Of a stretch of DNA of 64,000 nt, positions 1 to 8,436 are shown one piece after another. Position 1 is the stretch's first letter. The number at the start of each line of letters is the position of its first letter. Origin of the DNA: Egicoccus sp. AB-alg2 (GTDB lineage: Bacteria; Actinomycetota; Nitriliruptoria; Nitriliruptorales; Nitriliruptoraceae); the NCBI RefSeq assembly GCF_041821065.1, contig NZ_JBGUAX010000006.1, positions 1 through 64,000 on the forward strand, read 5' to 3'. The notes beneath the pieces are model-generated. The model was not told the DNA's origin, did no database searches, and saw only the letters and a program-made list of their open reading frames with translations. The position numbers were made by a program, and so were the translations under genes.

Positions 1-303
1 ACCGCAGTCACGCGGACCGGAGAGGTTACCGCGTCGGGCTGCGATCGGCCAACCGAGCGGTTGGCAGCGTTGCTCGGCGTTGCGAGCAGACCACGGAGTG
101 TAGGCCGCTGCGTCTCGCCGTGCAACTTCGTGCTGTTGTCAGTGCCGCTCGGGCGGGGGCGGAAGCTAGCAACCGTCCCCGGTCCAACCAAACCGGGTGC
201 TGGTGAATCCTGGTGAGGATCCGTGCGGCAGGTCGGCCGCACCACCCGGCGGAGGCGGCATGGTAGCCGGGTCCCCCGGGGGCGCAAATCGGCGGCGCTC
301 ACC
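1..303. other. Non-coding left edge
   Basis: No convincing gene is seen here. A short palindrome (ccaaccg-ag-cggttgg, 49-64) could be an operator for a gene beyond the left edge. A stronger hairpin lies at 223-242 and is listed separately. The rest shows nothing recognisable. Confidence 0.5.
223..242 (-). terminator. Hairpin downstream of the MarR gene
   Basis: A perfect 7-bp stem (gtgcggc/gccgcac) with a 6-base loop lies about 60 bases past the stop of the MarR gene. There is no T-tract, as is usual at high GC. It could equally serve a plus-strand gene beyond the left edge. Confidence 0.4.
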
Positions 304-852
304 TCAGTCCGGAACGCCCCGCACGATCTCGCGCAGACCGTGGGCGATCCGCTCGCGGTCCTCCGGCGGCAACAGGGCAGCGATACGACTCTCTTGGGCG
401 TTGAACGCGGGATAGACCTCCGCGATCAGCTTCTCGCCCTCGCCCGTCAGCGACACGCTCACGAGGCGCCGGTCCTCGTCGTGACGACGCCGAGCCACGA
501 GGCCGCGCCGCTCGAGCGTGTCCAACACCCCGGTCAGCGTGCCCTTGGTGACGTTGGCCTCGGCCGCGAGGTGACGGGCCTCCATCTCACCCCAGATCCA
601 CAGCACCCACAGCGTGACGAACGCCGTCCACGAGAGCTGCGCCGGCGCGAGCACCGACTGCTCCATGTGCCGTCGCACCGCGGAGGCGGCGCGGTAGATG
701 TTGGACACGACCGACAGCGCGGCGAAATCCACCTCGACGTCGCTGGCGGCCAGCCGGTCGACGATGTCGCGCTCGGCCTCGATCAGGTCGTCCAGGCGCG
801 GCGTGGTCGGATCCGTCACGCGGCGGTCGGCGGGTTGCTCGAGGGCCGCCAT
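304..852 (-). CDS. MarR-family transcriptional regulator
   Basis: This 182-residue protein has a MarR winged-helix fold. A helical N-terminal dimerisation arm is followed by a recognition region (AEANVTKGTLTGVLDTLERR, about 98-117) and a basic wing (RRRHDEDRRLVSVSLT). It most likely binds a palindromic operator and responds to a small ligand that I cannot identify. Its start overlaps the stop of the upstream amidotransferase gene by one base, so the two are co-transcribed and may be functionally linked. The ATG start is set by that coupling. Confidence 0.9.
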   Translation of the reverse strand: MAALEQPADRRVTDPTTPRLDDLIEAERDIVDRLAASDVEVDFAALSVVSNIYRAASAVRRHMEQSVLAPAQLSWTAFVTLWVLWIWGEMEARHLAAEANVTKGTLTGVLDTLERRGLVARRRHDEDRRLVSVSLTGEGEKLIAEVYPAFNAQESRIAALLPPEDRERIAHGLREIVRGVPD

Positions 853-1640
853 CAGGCGGAGACCGCGGTCGCCGGCCGGGCCGCGGTCGCCGGCGGGGCG
901 GCGGTCGCCGTCCGGGCCCTATGCGCTTGCACGTCCGCGACGAACGCCTCGAACAGCGGCCGGTCGGCGCCGCCCATCTTCTCCGGGTGCCACTGCACCG
1001 CGAGCAGGGGCCAGTCGCCGTCGGCAGGCTCGACCGCCTCGATGATCCCGTCGGGTGCCACGGCGCTGACCCGCAGCGTCGCGGGCAGGTCCGCGACCGC
1101 CTGGTGGTGGATGGTGTTGACGATCCGCTCCCCCGGCCCGAAGACCGCGGCCAGACGGGTCCCCGCCCGGATGTCGACCGGGTGGCGGGCCGCCAGCACC
1201 GCAGCCGGGTCGTCCGAGATCGGCGGGTGGACGGTGCCGGGCTCGCAGATCTCCTGCCGCAGGGTGCCGCCCTGTGCGACCACGGCGAGCTGCATCCCCC
1301 GGCAGATCGCCAGCGTGGGCAGACGGCGCGCCCGCGCCCGGCGCAGCAGCGCGAGCTCACTGCGGTCCGCGGCGGCGTCCACGTCCTTGCTGCCGAGATC
1401 CGCAGCGCCGTAGCTGGCGGGGTCCACGTCCCCGCCGCCGGCGACGAGCAGGCCGTCGACGGCATCGAGCACCGCGTCGGCTTCCTCGTCGTCGGCGAGG
1501 TGCGGCACGAGCAGTGGGATGCCGCCGGCGTCCCGCACGCTGGTCACGTACTCGTCGGCCAGCGTGTTCAGCAGCGTGCGCTCACCGACGAACGTGGGCA
1601 GTTCGCGGCGCCAGACGGTCAGGGCGATCCGGGGTCGCAC
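852..1640 (-). CDS. Gamma-glutamyl-gamma-aminobutyrate hydrolase family (PuuD-like) amidotransferase
   Basis: This 262-residue class I glutamine amidotransferase-like hydrolase (peptidase C26) is expected to cleave a gamma-glutamyl amide such as gamma-Glu-GABA in polyamine breakdown. The nucleophile Cys113 lies in AICRGMQ, and the His218/Glu220 pair is in VQWHPEK. The early GGGDVDP motif (about 68-74) is typical of PuuD. The GTG start at 1640 has a good GAGAGG ribosome site. The -10 box at 1670-1675 probably drives this gene and the marR-like gene after it. No other polyamine gene is nearby, so the exact substrate is open. Confidence 0.88.
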   Translation of the reverse strand: MRPRIALTVWRRELPTFVGERTLLNTLADEYVTSVRDAGGIPLLVPHLADDEEADAVLDAVDGLLVAGGGDVDPASYGAADLGSKDVDAAADRSELALLRRARARRLPTLAICRGMQLAVVAQGGTLRQEICEPGTVHPPISDDPAAVLAARHPVDIRAGTRLAAVFGPGERIVNTIHHQAVADLPATLRVSAVAPDGIIEAVEPADGDWPLLAVQWHPEKMGGADRPLFEAFVADVQAHRARTATAAPPATAARPATAVSA

Positions 1641-1669
1641 GTCGTGGCCCTCTCAGCGGCTGTCCCCGG

Positions 1670-1675
1670 AGTCTA
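1670..1675 (-). promoter_or_regulatory. -10 box of the amidotransferase-MarR operon
   Basis: TAGACT on the minus strand fits the TANNNT consensus and lies about 30 bases upstream of the GTG start. The -35 region is weak. Confidence 0.4.
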
Positions 1676-1722
1676 ACCATTCGGCCCCGAACGGCAGCCG
1701 GCCGAACGCGTCCGGGGGCGGC

Positions 1723-1750
1723 GCGGCCGCCCCCCATGTGCGGCGGCCGC
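1723..1750 (-). terminator. Hairpin terminator after acs
   Basis: A perfect 9-bp GC stem (gcggccgcc/ggcggccgc) with a 10-base loop sits about 30 bases past the acetyl-CoA synthetase stop and before the amidotransferase promoter. No T-run follows. Confidence 0.55.
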
Positions 1751-1779
1751 TGCCTCGAATGGCCCGCCGGCGAGGACCG

Positions 1780-3693
1780 TCACCGCGCAGCGGCGGCACG
1801 TTCGCTGAGCTCGGTCATCATCTCCGCGTTCGCGAGCGTCGTGGTGTCGCCCAGATCGCGGCCCTCCGCGATGTCGCGCAGCAGACGACGCATGATCTTG
1901 CCCGACCGGGTCTTCGGCAGGTCGGGCGTGAACAGGATCGTCTTGGGCTTGGCGATCGGACCGAGCACCTTGCCGACGTGGGTGCGCAGCGTCTGCTCGA
2001 GATCGGCACCGTCGTCGTGTTCACCGCGCAGGGTCACGAAGGCGGCGATGGCCTGGCCGCTGGTCTCGTCGCTGCGCCCGACGACCGCGGCCTCCGCCAC
2101 CGCCTCGTGCGAGACCAGGGCCGACTCGACCTCGGCGGTGGAGATGCGGTGGCCGGCCACGTTCATGACGTCGTCGACGCGACCGAGGATCCAGATGTCG
2201 CCGTCCTCGTCGATGCGGGCACCGTCCCCGGCGAAGTACCGGCCCGGGAAGCGCGAGAAGTAGGTGTCACGGAAGCGTTGTGGGTCCCCCCACACGCCGC
2301 GCAGCATGCCCGGCCAGGGCTGCCGGATGGTGAGGTAGCCGTCGCCGGGGCCGGGCAGCGGCTGCCCGTGCTCGTCGACCACCTCGACGCCGAACCCGGG
2401 AAGCGGTTGCATGGCACAGCCGGGTTTGGCGGCGTGCACCCCCGGCAGCGGCGTCAGCATCTGCCCGCCGGTCTCCGTCTGCCACCACGTGTCCACGACG
2501 GGGCAGCGGCCGCCGCCCACGACGTCGCGGTACCAGACCCAGGCCGCGGGGTTGATCGGCTCACCGACCGTGCCCAGCAGGCGCAGCGACGAGACGTCGT
2601 GGGCGTCGACGTGTTCACGTCCCCACTTCATGAAGGACCGGATCGCGGTCGGGGCGGTGTAGAGGATGGTGACGCCGTAGCGCTCGACCACCTCCCAGAA
2701 GCGGTCACGGCCGGGATGGTCCGGCGTGCCCTCGAACAGCACCGAGGTGGCGGCGTTGGCGAGCGGGCCGTAGACGATGTAGCTGTGGCCGGTGACCCAG
2801 CCGATGTCGGCCGCACACCAGAACACGTCGGTGTCCGGCCGCAGGTCGAAGGTCCACCGCGTCGTGGCCGCGACGTGCGTGAGGTAGCCGCCGGTCGTGT
2901 GCATCACCCCCTTCGGCTTCGCGGTCGTGCCCGAGGTGTAGAGCAGGAACAGCAACTGCTCGCTGTCGACCGGCACGGCCGGGATGGCGACCGGCTCGGC
3001 CGGGACCGCCTCGTGGTACCAGCGGTCGCGACCGTCCTGCATCCTCACCTCGGCGCCGGTGCGTCGGACCACCAGCACGTGCTCGACGGGGGTGTCACCG
3101 GCCAGCGCCTCGTCGGCGTTGTCCTTCAACGGGACCACGCCACCGCGCCGGAACCCGCCGTCGGCGGTGATCAGCACGCGGCAGCCGGCGTCCTCGATGC
3201 GGTCGCGCAGCGACGTGGCGGAGAAGCCGCCGAAGACGACCGAGTGGGCCGCCCCGAGCCGGGCGCAGGCCAGCATGCTGACCGGCAGCTCGGGGACCAT
3301 CGGCAGGTAGATCGCCACCCGGTCGCCGCGTCGGACGCCGAGGTCGCGCAGCGTCGCCGCGACCCGTTGCACCTCGTCGAGGAGCTGCGCGTAGGTGATG
3401 CTGCGGCGGTCGTCGTTCTCGCCCTCCCAGTGGTAGGCGACCCGGTCGCCGAGGCCGGCCTCGACGTGCCGGTCGAGGCAGTTGTACGCGGCGTTCAGCT
3501 CACCGCCCACGAACCAGCGCGCGTCGGTGAGATCGCCCTCGACGGTGCGCTCGAACGGCGTGGCCCAGTCCAGGGACCTCGCCTGGCGCGCCCAGAACGC
3601 CTCGCGGTCGGCGAGCGCTTCCTCGTGCAGCGACGTGTCGCGGATCTGGGCCCGCGCGGCGAAGTCCGCCGGCGGTGGGTGGACGTCGCTCAT
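1780..3693 (-). CDS. acs: Acetyl-CoA synthetase (AMP-forming)
   Basis: The enzyme activates acetate, and possibly propionate, to the acyl-CoA through an acyl-adenylate. At 637 residues it is close to the usual 640-650. The N-terminal Acs domain (EAFWARQA, WFVGGELNAAYNCLDRH) is followed by the AMP-binding P-loop YTSGTTAKPKG from about residue 252, and the C-terminal motif KTRSGKIMRR carries the adenylation lysine (Lys599), a site of acetylation control in known Acs enzymes. Its start overlaps the symporter stop by four bases (ATGA). It is the third gene of a DUF4212-symporter-acs operon, so uptake and activation of acetate are made together. Confidence 0.97.
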   Translation of the reverse strand: MSDVHPPPADFAARAQIRDTSLHEEALADREAFWARQARSLDWATPFERTVEGDLTDARWFVGGELNAAYNCLDRHVEAGLGDRVAYHWEGENDDRRSITYAQLLDEVQRVAATLRDLGVRRGDRVAIYLPMVPELPVSMLACARLGAAHSVVFGGFSATSLRDRIEDAGCRVLITADGGFRRGGVVPLKDNADEALAGDTPVEHVLVVRRTGAEVRMQDGRDRWYHEAVPAEPVAIPAVPVDSEQLLFLLYTSGTTAKPKGVMHTTGGYLTHVAATTRWTFDLRPDTDVFWCAADIGWVTGHSYIVYGPLANAATSVLFEGTPDHPGRDRFWEVVERYGVTILYTAPTAIRSFMKWGREHVDAHDVSSLRLLGTVGEPINPAAWVWYRDVVGGGRCPVVDTWWQTETGGQMLTPLPGVHAAKPGCAMQPLPGFGVEVVDEHGQPLPGPGDGYLTIRQPWPGMLRGVWGDPQRFRDTYFSRFPGRYFAGDGARIDEDGDIWILGRVDDVMNVAGHRISTAEVESALVSHEAVAEAAVVGRSDETSGQAIAAFVTLRGEHDDGADLEQTLRTHVGKVLGPIAKPKTILFTPDLPKTRSGKIMRRLLRDIAEGRDLGDTTTLANAEMMTELSERAAAAR

Positions 3694-5351
3694 CGCCGGG
3701 CCTCCTCGGTGTCCACCTCGACGCCGGACGGGTAGCGCACCGAGTCGACGAGCTGCTGCAGGTGTGCAGGCGGAGGTGGCGTGGCCTTCGTGACCGCCAC
3801 GGTGACCACGAAGTTGATGACCGCCCCGATCGCGCCGATGCCCTGCGGGCTGATGCCGAACAGCTCGGGCATGTCGAGGTAGAGCACCCCGACCATGTAG
3901 GCGGCCGTCAGCGTCAGACCGGCGGCCATGCCGGCCACCGCGCCTTGGGCGTTGGCGCGTTTCCAGAAGATGCCGAGCACGATGGTCGGGAAGAAGCTCG
4001 CCGCAGCGAGGCCGAAGGCCAGCGCCACCACCTCGGCGACGAAGCCGGGTGGGTTGGCGCCGAAGTAGCCGGCGATGACGACCGCACCGGCCATGGCGAT
4101 GCGTCCGACCAGCAGGCGTTGCTTCTCGGTCGCCTCGGGGCGCAGGCGCCGGTAGTAGAAGTCGTGCGCCACGGAGGACGAGATCACGAGCAGCAGCCCG
4201 GACGCGGTCGACAGCGCGGCCGCGAGTCCGCCGGCCACCACCAGCCCGATCACCGGCGCGGGCAGCCCGGCCACCTCCGGGGTCGCGAGCACCATGATGT
4301 CGTTGTCGATGGTGAGCTCGTTGGTGGCCTCGTCCGGCGTGTACTGGATGATCCCGTCGTCGTTGAGGTCGTCGTGGGCGAGCAGCCCGGTCTCCTCCCA
4401 GCCGTCGAACCAGGCCGGCATCTCCGCACGTGGCTGCTCGGCGACGGTCTCGAGCAGGTTGTACTTGGCGAACACGCCCACGGCCGGCGCGGTCGTGTAG
4501 AGCAGGGCGATGAAGAACAGCGCCCAGAACGCCGACCAGCGGGCGGCTCGCACCGAGCGGGTGGTGTAGAACCGCACGATCACATGGGGCAGCCCGGCCG
4601 TGCCGATCATCAACGAGGCCGTGATCAGGAAGACGTTGAGCTGGCTGTTGTTGGTGAACGGTGAGGAGTACTCGTCGAAACCGAGCTCGCGCTGCATGGC
4701 GTCGAGCTCGGTCATCACCCGGCCGAAGCTGACGTGCGGGATCGGCATGCCCGTCAGCTGCTGGGCGATCGCGAAGGCCGGGATGAGGTAGGCGACGATC
4801 AGCACGGAGTACTGCGCCACCTGCGTCCAGGTGATGCCCTTCATGCCCCCGAGCACTGCGTAGAACAGCACGATCGCCATGCCGACCAGGATGCCGATGG
4901 TGGTGGTGGTCTCCAGGAAGCGGCTGAAGACCACGCCCACACCGCGCATCTGCCCGACGACGTACGTGAACGAGACGAAGATGGCTGCCACGACCGCCAC
5001 GAGCCGCGCCGTGTCCGAGTACCGGTCACCGACGAAGTCCGGGACGGTGTACTTGCCGAACTTGCGCAGGTAGGGCGCCAGCAGCAGGGCGAGCAGCACG
5101 TAGCCGCCCGTCCAGCCCATCAGGTAGACCGACCCGTCGTAGCCGGCGAACGCGATGATGCCGGCCATCGACAGGAAGGACGCGGCCGACATCCAGTCCG
5201 CCGCGACCGCCGCGCCGTTGGCGACCGTCGGCACGCCCTGCCCGGCGACGTAGAAGCCCTTGGTGTCGCGCACCCGGGACCGCCACGCGATCGTGATGTA
5301 GGTCCCGAAGGTCAGGACGACGAAGATCCAGGTCCAGAGGGTCACGCTCAT
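3690..5351 (-). CDS. Sodium:solute symporter (acetate/carboxylate permease, ActP-like)
   Basis: This 553-residue SSS-family membrane transporter has about 13 hydrophobic segments. The N-terminal family signature GFYVAGQGVPTVANGAA then ADWMSAASFLSMAG matches cation/acetate symporters, and GGMKGITWTQ is the conserved inner loop. A hydrophilic insertion around residues 290-350 holds an EF-hand-like acidic stretch (HDDLNDDGIIQYTPDE), which may bind Ca2+. It overlaps the DUF4212 gene upstream and acs downstream by ATGA junctions. Acetate or a related short carboxylate is the likely substrate, inferred from acs. Confidence 0.93.
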   Translation of the reverse strand: MSVTLWTWIFVVLTFGTYITIAWRSRVRDTKGFYVAGQGVPTVANGAAVAADWMSAASFLSMAGIIAFAGYDGSVYLMGWTGGYVLLALLLAPYLRKFGKYTVPDFVGDRYSDTARLVAVVAAIFVSFTYVVGQMRGVGVVFSRFLETTTTIGILVGMAIVLFYAVLGGMKGITWTQVAQYSVLIVAYLIPAFAIAQQLTGMPIPHVSFGRVMTELDAMQRELGFDEYSSPFTNNSQLNVFLITASLMIGTAGLPHVIVRFYTTRSVRAARWSAFWALFFIALLYTTAPAVGVFAKYNLLETVAEQPRAEMPAWFDGWEETGLLAHDDLNDDGIIQYTPDEATNELTIDNDIMVLATPEVAGLPAPVIGLVVAGGLAAALSTASGLLLVISSSVAHDFYYRRLRPEATEKQRLLVGRIAMAGAVVIAGYFGANPPGFVAEVVALAFGLAAASFFPTIVLGIFWKRANAQGAVAGMAAGLTLTAAYMVGVLYLDMPELFGISPQGIGAIGAVINFVVTVAVTKATPPPPAHLQQLVDSVRYPSGVEVDTEEARR

Positions 5352-5629
5352 CGGGCACCCCCGAGCTGCTCACGGTCCTCGGCGACACCGAACTCCTCGT
5401 CGAGCCGGTCCATCCGCCACGCGTAGATCCCGATGAGCACCACGAACACCACGATGGAGCCCTGCTGGGCGAACCAGAAACCCAGCGGGAAGTCGTTGAT
5501 CACGACCCGGTTCAGCGTCTCCACCAGGAGGATGCCGAACACGTACGAGACCACGAACCACACGCTCAAGAGCGTGACCATCAATCGCAGGTTGCGGCGC
5601 CAGTAGGCCCGCTTGTCGGCTTCTGACAC
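5348..5629 (-). CDS. DUF4212 small subunit of sodium:solute symporter
   Basis: This 93-residue protein has two membrane helices (about 14-36 and 49-71). DUF4212 proteins are encoded directly upstream of SSS symporters and are treated as their small subunit. I chose the GTG at 5629 because it has an AGAGG site and gives the family's normal start (SEADKRAYWRRNLRL). A longer reading from 5740 adds a stretch that does not look like protein. It is the first gene of the coupled transport-acs operon. Confidence 0.88.
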   Translation of the reverse strand: MSEADKRAYWRRNLRLMVTLLSVWFVVSYVFGILLVETLNRVVINDFPLGFWFAQQGSIVVFVVLIGIYAWRMDRLDEEFGVAEDREQLGGAR

Positions 5630-5922
5630 GTCGGTTCCTCTCCCGATCGCCGTGCAGCGTCGACGACCGCGCTCCCGGGCGGTCGAACGCGGGCAGCCAA
5701 CGTCGGCACGCGGGAAGCAGACAAGGACGGATGCGCCCACCGGTGGGGACGGTCCCGCGAGCGGCGTCCAGCGCGGCCCGAGCGGTGATCGCGGTCGTCC
5801 GCCACCGCTCGGCGGCCGGAAGCGACCGTTCGTCGGGCCGGCGTCACCGCTGGGGCGGTGCGGACTCGCCCCGGCGAGGAGTTCGTCCTACACCTGGCCC
5901 GTCACCGGTCGAAGGGAGCGAC

Positions 5923-6351
5923 GTGCCGGCGTCCACGCAGGCGCACGAGGAGGTCGGGACCGGCGCACCCGCCGGGCGCCGCTGGCCGCCCGCCGGCCGC
6001 GGGCAGGGGCTGCTGCTGCTCGCGGCCCTGGGGGTGGTCCTGGGCTCGTTCCTGCCCTGGGTGGACACCGTCGCGGGCCGGTTCACCGGGATGCACGGTG
6101 CCGGCGTGTGGACGTTCTACGCCGGTGTCCTCGGGCTCGCCGGCGGGCTCGTGCCGCGGCGGGGACTCGCACGGATCCACGGCGCCGTGCTGGCGCTGGT
6201 CGCGGTCGGGTTGCCACTGTGGCAGACCCTGCACCTCGCCAACGTCTGCGACTGGCGGACCTGCCTGCCGTCGGTCGGGCTCGTCCTGGTGGCCGGCTGC
6301 GGCGTCCTTGCGGGCCGGGCGAGTTGGCTGCTGGGCCGCGCGCCGGGATGA
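5923..6351 (+). CDS. Small polytopic membrane protein of unknown function
   Basis: This 142-residue protein has a polar N-terminal tail of about 25 residues and then four hydrophobic segments (about 28-45, 55-75, 80-98, 110-130). A pair of cysteines (NVCDWRTC) lies between the last two. The GTG start at 5923 follows a GAAGGGAG ribosome site. It is divergent from the DUF4212 operon and just ahead of the second symporter operon. I do not recognise the family. The 293-base gap upstream (5630-5922) is the divergent promoter region, with no clear motif. Confidence 0.7.
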   Translation: MPASTQAHEEVGTGAPAGRRWPPAGRGQGLLLLAALGVVLGSFLPWVDTVAGRFTGMHGAGVWTFYAGVLGLAGGLVPRRGLARIHGAVLALVAVGLPLWQTLHLANVCDWRTCLPSVGLVLVAGCGVLAGRASWLLGRAPG

Positions 6352-6364
6352 GGCGGGGATGACC

Positions 6365-6370
6365 TAGAGT
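6365..6370 (+). promoter_or_regulatory. -10 box for a probable leaderless transcript
   Basis: TAGAGT ends nine bases before the ATG at 6380. Transcription would begin at or next to the start codon, and no ribosome site is present between them. Confidence 0.5.
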
Positions 6371-6379
6371 CGGCGGGCG

Positions 6380-6760
6380 ATGGGAGCCCCCCGTCCGGAC
6401 GCCGAGCCGGACCCCGACGACGCCCTGTCCTTCCCGGTCGAGGGCGTCGCCGACCTGCAGGAGTACGACGCACCCGCCGAGGTCGACGCCGCGTTCGCCA
6501 CCCAGCGACGTATCGCCGGGGCCTACTGCCTGGTGTTCCTCCTCGTGACGTTCGCCATCCCGGTGCTGACGGTGGCCTCGCCGTGGTGGACCCAGGCGCG
6601 GGTCGTCGGCGGCATGAGCCCCAGCTTCCTGATGGCGGGTGTCGGCCTGTACGTCTTCTTCGTCGTGCTCGGGCTCGCGGCCGCGACGCTGGCCGACAGC
6701 AGCGAGGACCGCATGCTCGGGCGCACCGGCGACGGCGACCGTGACGAGGACGGGGCGTGA
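6380..6760 (+). CDS. DUF485-like small membrane protein, symporter partner
   Basis: This 126-residue protein has an acidic N-terminal half and two membrane helices (about 52-72 and 86-106). The layout resembles DUF485/YjcH proteins that precede acetate-type symporters, though similarity is mainly topological. Its TGA overlaps the GTG of the next symporter (GTGA), so the pair is translationally coupled. It is first in the operon 6380-10627. It probably assists the symporter. Confidence 0.7.
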   Translation: MGAPRPDAEPDPDDALSFPVEGVADLQEYDAPAEVDAAFATQRRIAGAYCLVFLLVTFAIPVLTVASPWWTQARVVGGMSPSFLMAGVGLYVFFVVLGLAAATLADSSEDRMLGRTGDGDRDEDGA

Positions 6761-8436
6761 GCGCGCAGACGTTCGCGTTGCTGCTGGTGCTGGCGGCCAT
6801 CGGCATGCTGGTGAGCGTCACGGCGCGGGCCCGAGGCCGGGCGACGACCCTCGACTTCTACCTCGCCGGCCGGCGCGTGGGCACCGTGACGAACGCGTGC
6901 GCGATCTGCGGCGACTACTTCTCGGCCGCGTCGTTCCTCGGCGTCGCGGCCGCGGTGTACGCCAGCGGACTCGACGGCGTCTGGTACGCCGCCGGGTTCG
7001 CGGCCGGGTTCGTGCCCGTGCTGCTGTTCGTCGCCGCCCCGCTGCGCCGCTTCGGACGGATCTCGCTGCCCGACTTCCTGGGCGAGCGGTTCGCGTCCGA
7101 GCGGGTGCGACTGGTCGCCGTCGTGATCGTGCAGCTGGTCGTGCTCGCCTACCTCGTCCCGCAGGCGGTCGGGTCGGGCATCACCTGGGAGTTGCTGGTC
7201 GGCCGGGGGGTCGCCGGTCTGTCCCCGTACGCCACCGGGGTGATCGTGTCGGCCGTCCTGATCGCCGCGCTGGTGGTCATCGGCGGGATGCGCGGCACGA
7301 CCTGGAACCAGGCGCTGCAGTTCCTCCTGCTGCTGACGGTGCTGCTGTGGCTCACGACGCTGGCGCTGTCGGCCGGCTTCTCCTATCCCGGGGCGGTCGA
7401 CGAGGCCTCGGCCACCGCGCTGGAGGTCCCGGCCCCCGACGGCGAAGGGCTGACCACGACCCCCGACCGGCTGCGGCCCGAGCGCGACGCGGTCTTCGGC
7501 TCCCCCGGAGCGCGCTACGGCGGGCTGGGGCAGTTCGCGCTGCTGACCACGCTCGTGCTGGGCACGGCGGGTCTGCCGCACGTCATGAACCGCTACTTCA
7601 CGTCACCGACCGGGCGGTCGACCCGGTTCACGACCGTGTGGGTGCTCGGGCTGGCGGGCGCCTTCTACGCGCTGGCGGTGCTGCTCGGCACGGCGGCCAG
7701 GGTCACGATCGCCGAGCACGCCGGAACCGCGCCCTGGCTGGACGAGCTCACCGTCGACGGCGTGCTGCGGGTGCCGGAGCACGCGCTGCTCGCGCTGGGG
7801 CGCATCCACGCCGGTGTGCCCGGGCTGGGGCTGGTGGCGACGGCCGCCTTCGCCGCCATGATCTCCACGATCGGCGGCCTGCTCCTGGCCGCGGCGGCCT
7901 CGTGGGGCCACGACGTCTACGAGCGCTATGTCAACCCGCGGGCCAGTCAGCGGCAGGCGATCCGGGCCGGGCGCGTCGCGGTCGCGGTCGCCTCCGCGGT
8001 GGCGGCCGGCGTGGCGCTGGCGCTCGAGCCCGCCCGGCTGTCGGCCGACTTCCCTTCGGTGGTGGCGCTGCTGGTGACCTGGGCGTTCGCGCTGGCAGGC
8101 TCGGCGCTGACCCCGGTGCTGCTGCTGGCGATCTGGTGGCGTGGGACCTCGACGCGGGGTGCGGTGGCAGGCATGGTGGCCGGCGCGTGCACGGCGGTCG
8201 TGCTGCTGGCGGCCGGGCTGTCGCGGGGTGGCGGCGCGGACGACCTCGGCTCGCTGCTGCTGGCGCCGACGTTGGTCGCGGCACCCGTCGCGACGCTGGC
8301 GACCGTGGTGCTCTCGCGCGTCGACGGGCAGCCCGCGGGCGTGACCGCCGTGTGGCTGCGCATGCACGGCACGGCCGCGGACCGGCAGGTGGAGCGGTTC
8401 GCGCGGCTGGCCTCGAGGCAGGGGCGCCAGCCGTGA
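6757..8436 (+). CDS. Second sodium:solute symporter (cation/carboxylate type)
   Basis: This 559-residue SSS-family transporter has about 13 membrane segments. Family features are FYLAGRRVGTVTNACAICGDYFSAASFLG near the N-terminus, GGMRGTTWNQALQ in the inner loop, and GTAGLPHVMNRYFT in the middle. It is only distantly like the first symporter (3690-5351) and has no EF-hand-like insert. It overlaps its small partner upstream and the histidine kinase downstream by GTGA junctions. It may carry pyruvate, acetate or another short carboxylate, a guess that rests on the neighbouring acs and two-component genes. Confidence 0.92.
   Translation: MSAQTFALLLVLAAIGMLVSVTARARGRATTLDFYLAGRRVGTVTNACAICGDYFSAASFLGVAAAVYASGLDGVWYAAGFAAGFVPVLLFVAAPLRRFGRISLPDFLGERFASERVRLVAVVIVQLVVLAYLVPQAVGSGITWELLVGRGVAGLSPYATGVIVSAVLIAALVVIGGMRGTTWNQALQFLLLLTVLLWLTTLALSAGFSYPGAVDEASATALEVPAPDGEGLTTTPDRLRPERDAVFGSPGARYGGLGQFALLTTLVLGTAGLPHVMNRYFTSPTGRSTRFTTVWVLGLAGAFYALAVLLGTAARVTIAEHAGTAPWLDELTVDGVLRVPEHALLALGRIHAGVPGLGLVATAAFAAMISTIGGLLLAAAASWGHDVYERYVNPRASQRQAIRAGRVAVAVASAVAAGVALALEPARLSADFPSVVALLVTWAFALAGSALTPVLLLAIWWRGTSTRGAVAGMVAGACTAVVLLAAGLSRGGGADDLGSLLLAPTLVAAPVATLATVVLSRVDGQPAGVTAVWLRMHGTAADRQVERFARLASRQGRQP

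Noticed and set aside
197-260. Stretch resembling part of a cobalamin riboswitch core (ggtgaatcc...gtgcggc)
   Set aside because: No B12-box end sequence follows before the convergent MarR gene, and no plus-strand gene lies downstream until 5.9 kb.
6639-8432. Long in-frame extension upstream of the LytS kinase
   Set aside because: It is antisense-like Arg-rich sequence in another frame of the symporter gene. The kinase starts at the coupled GTG at 8433.
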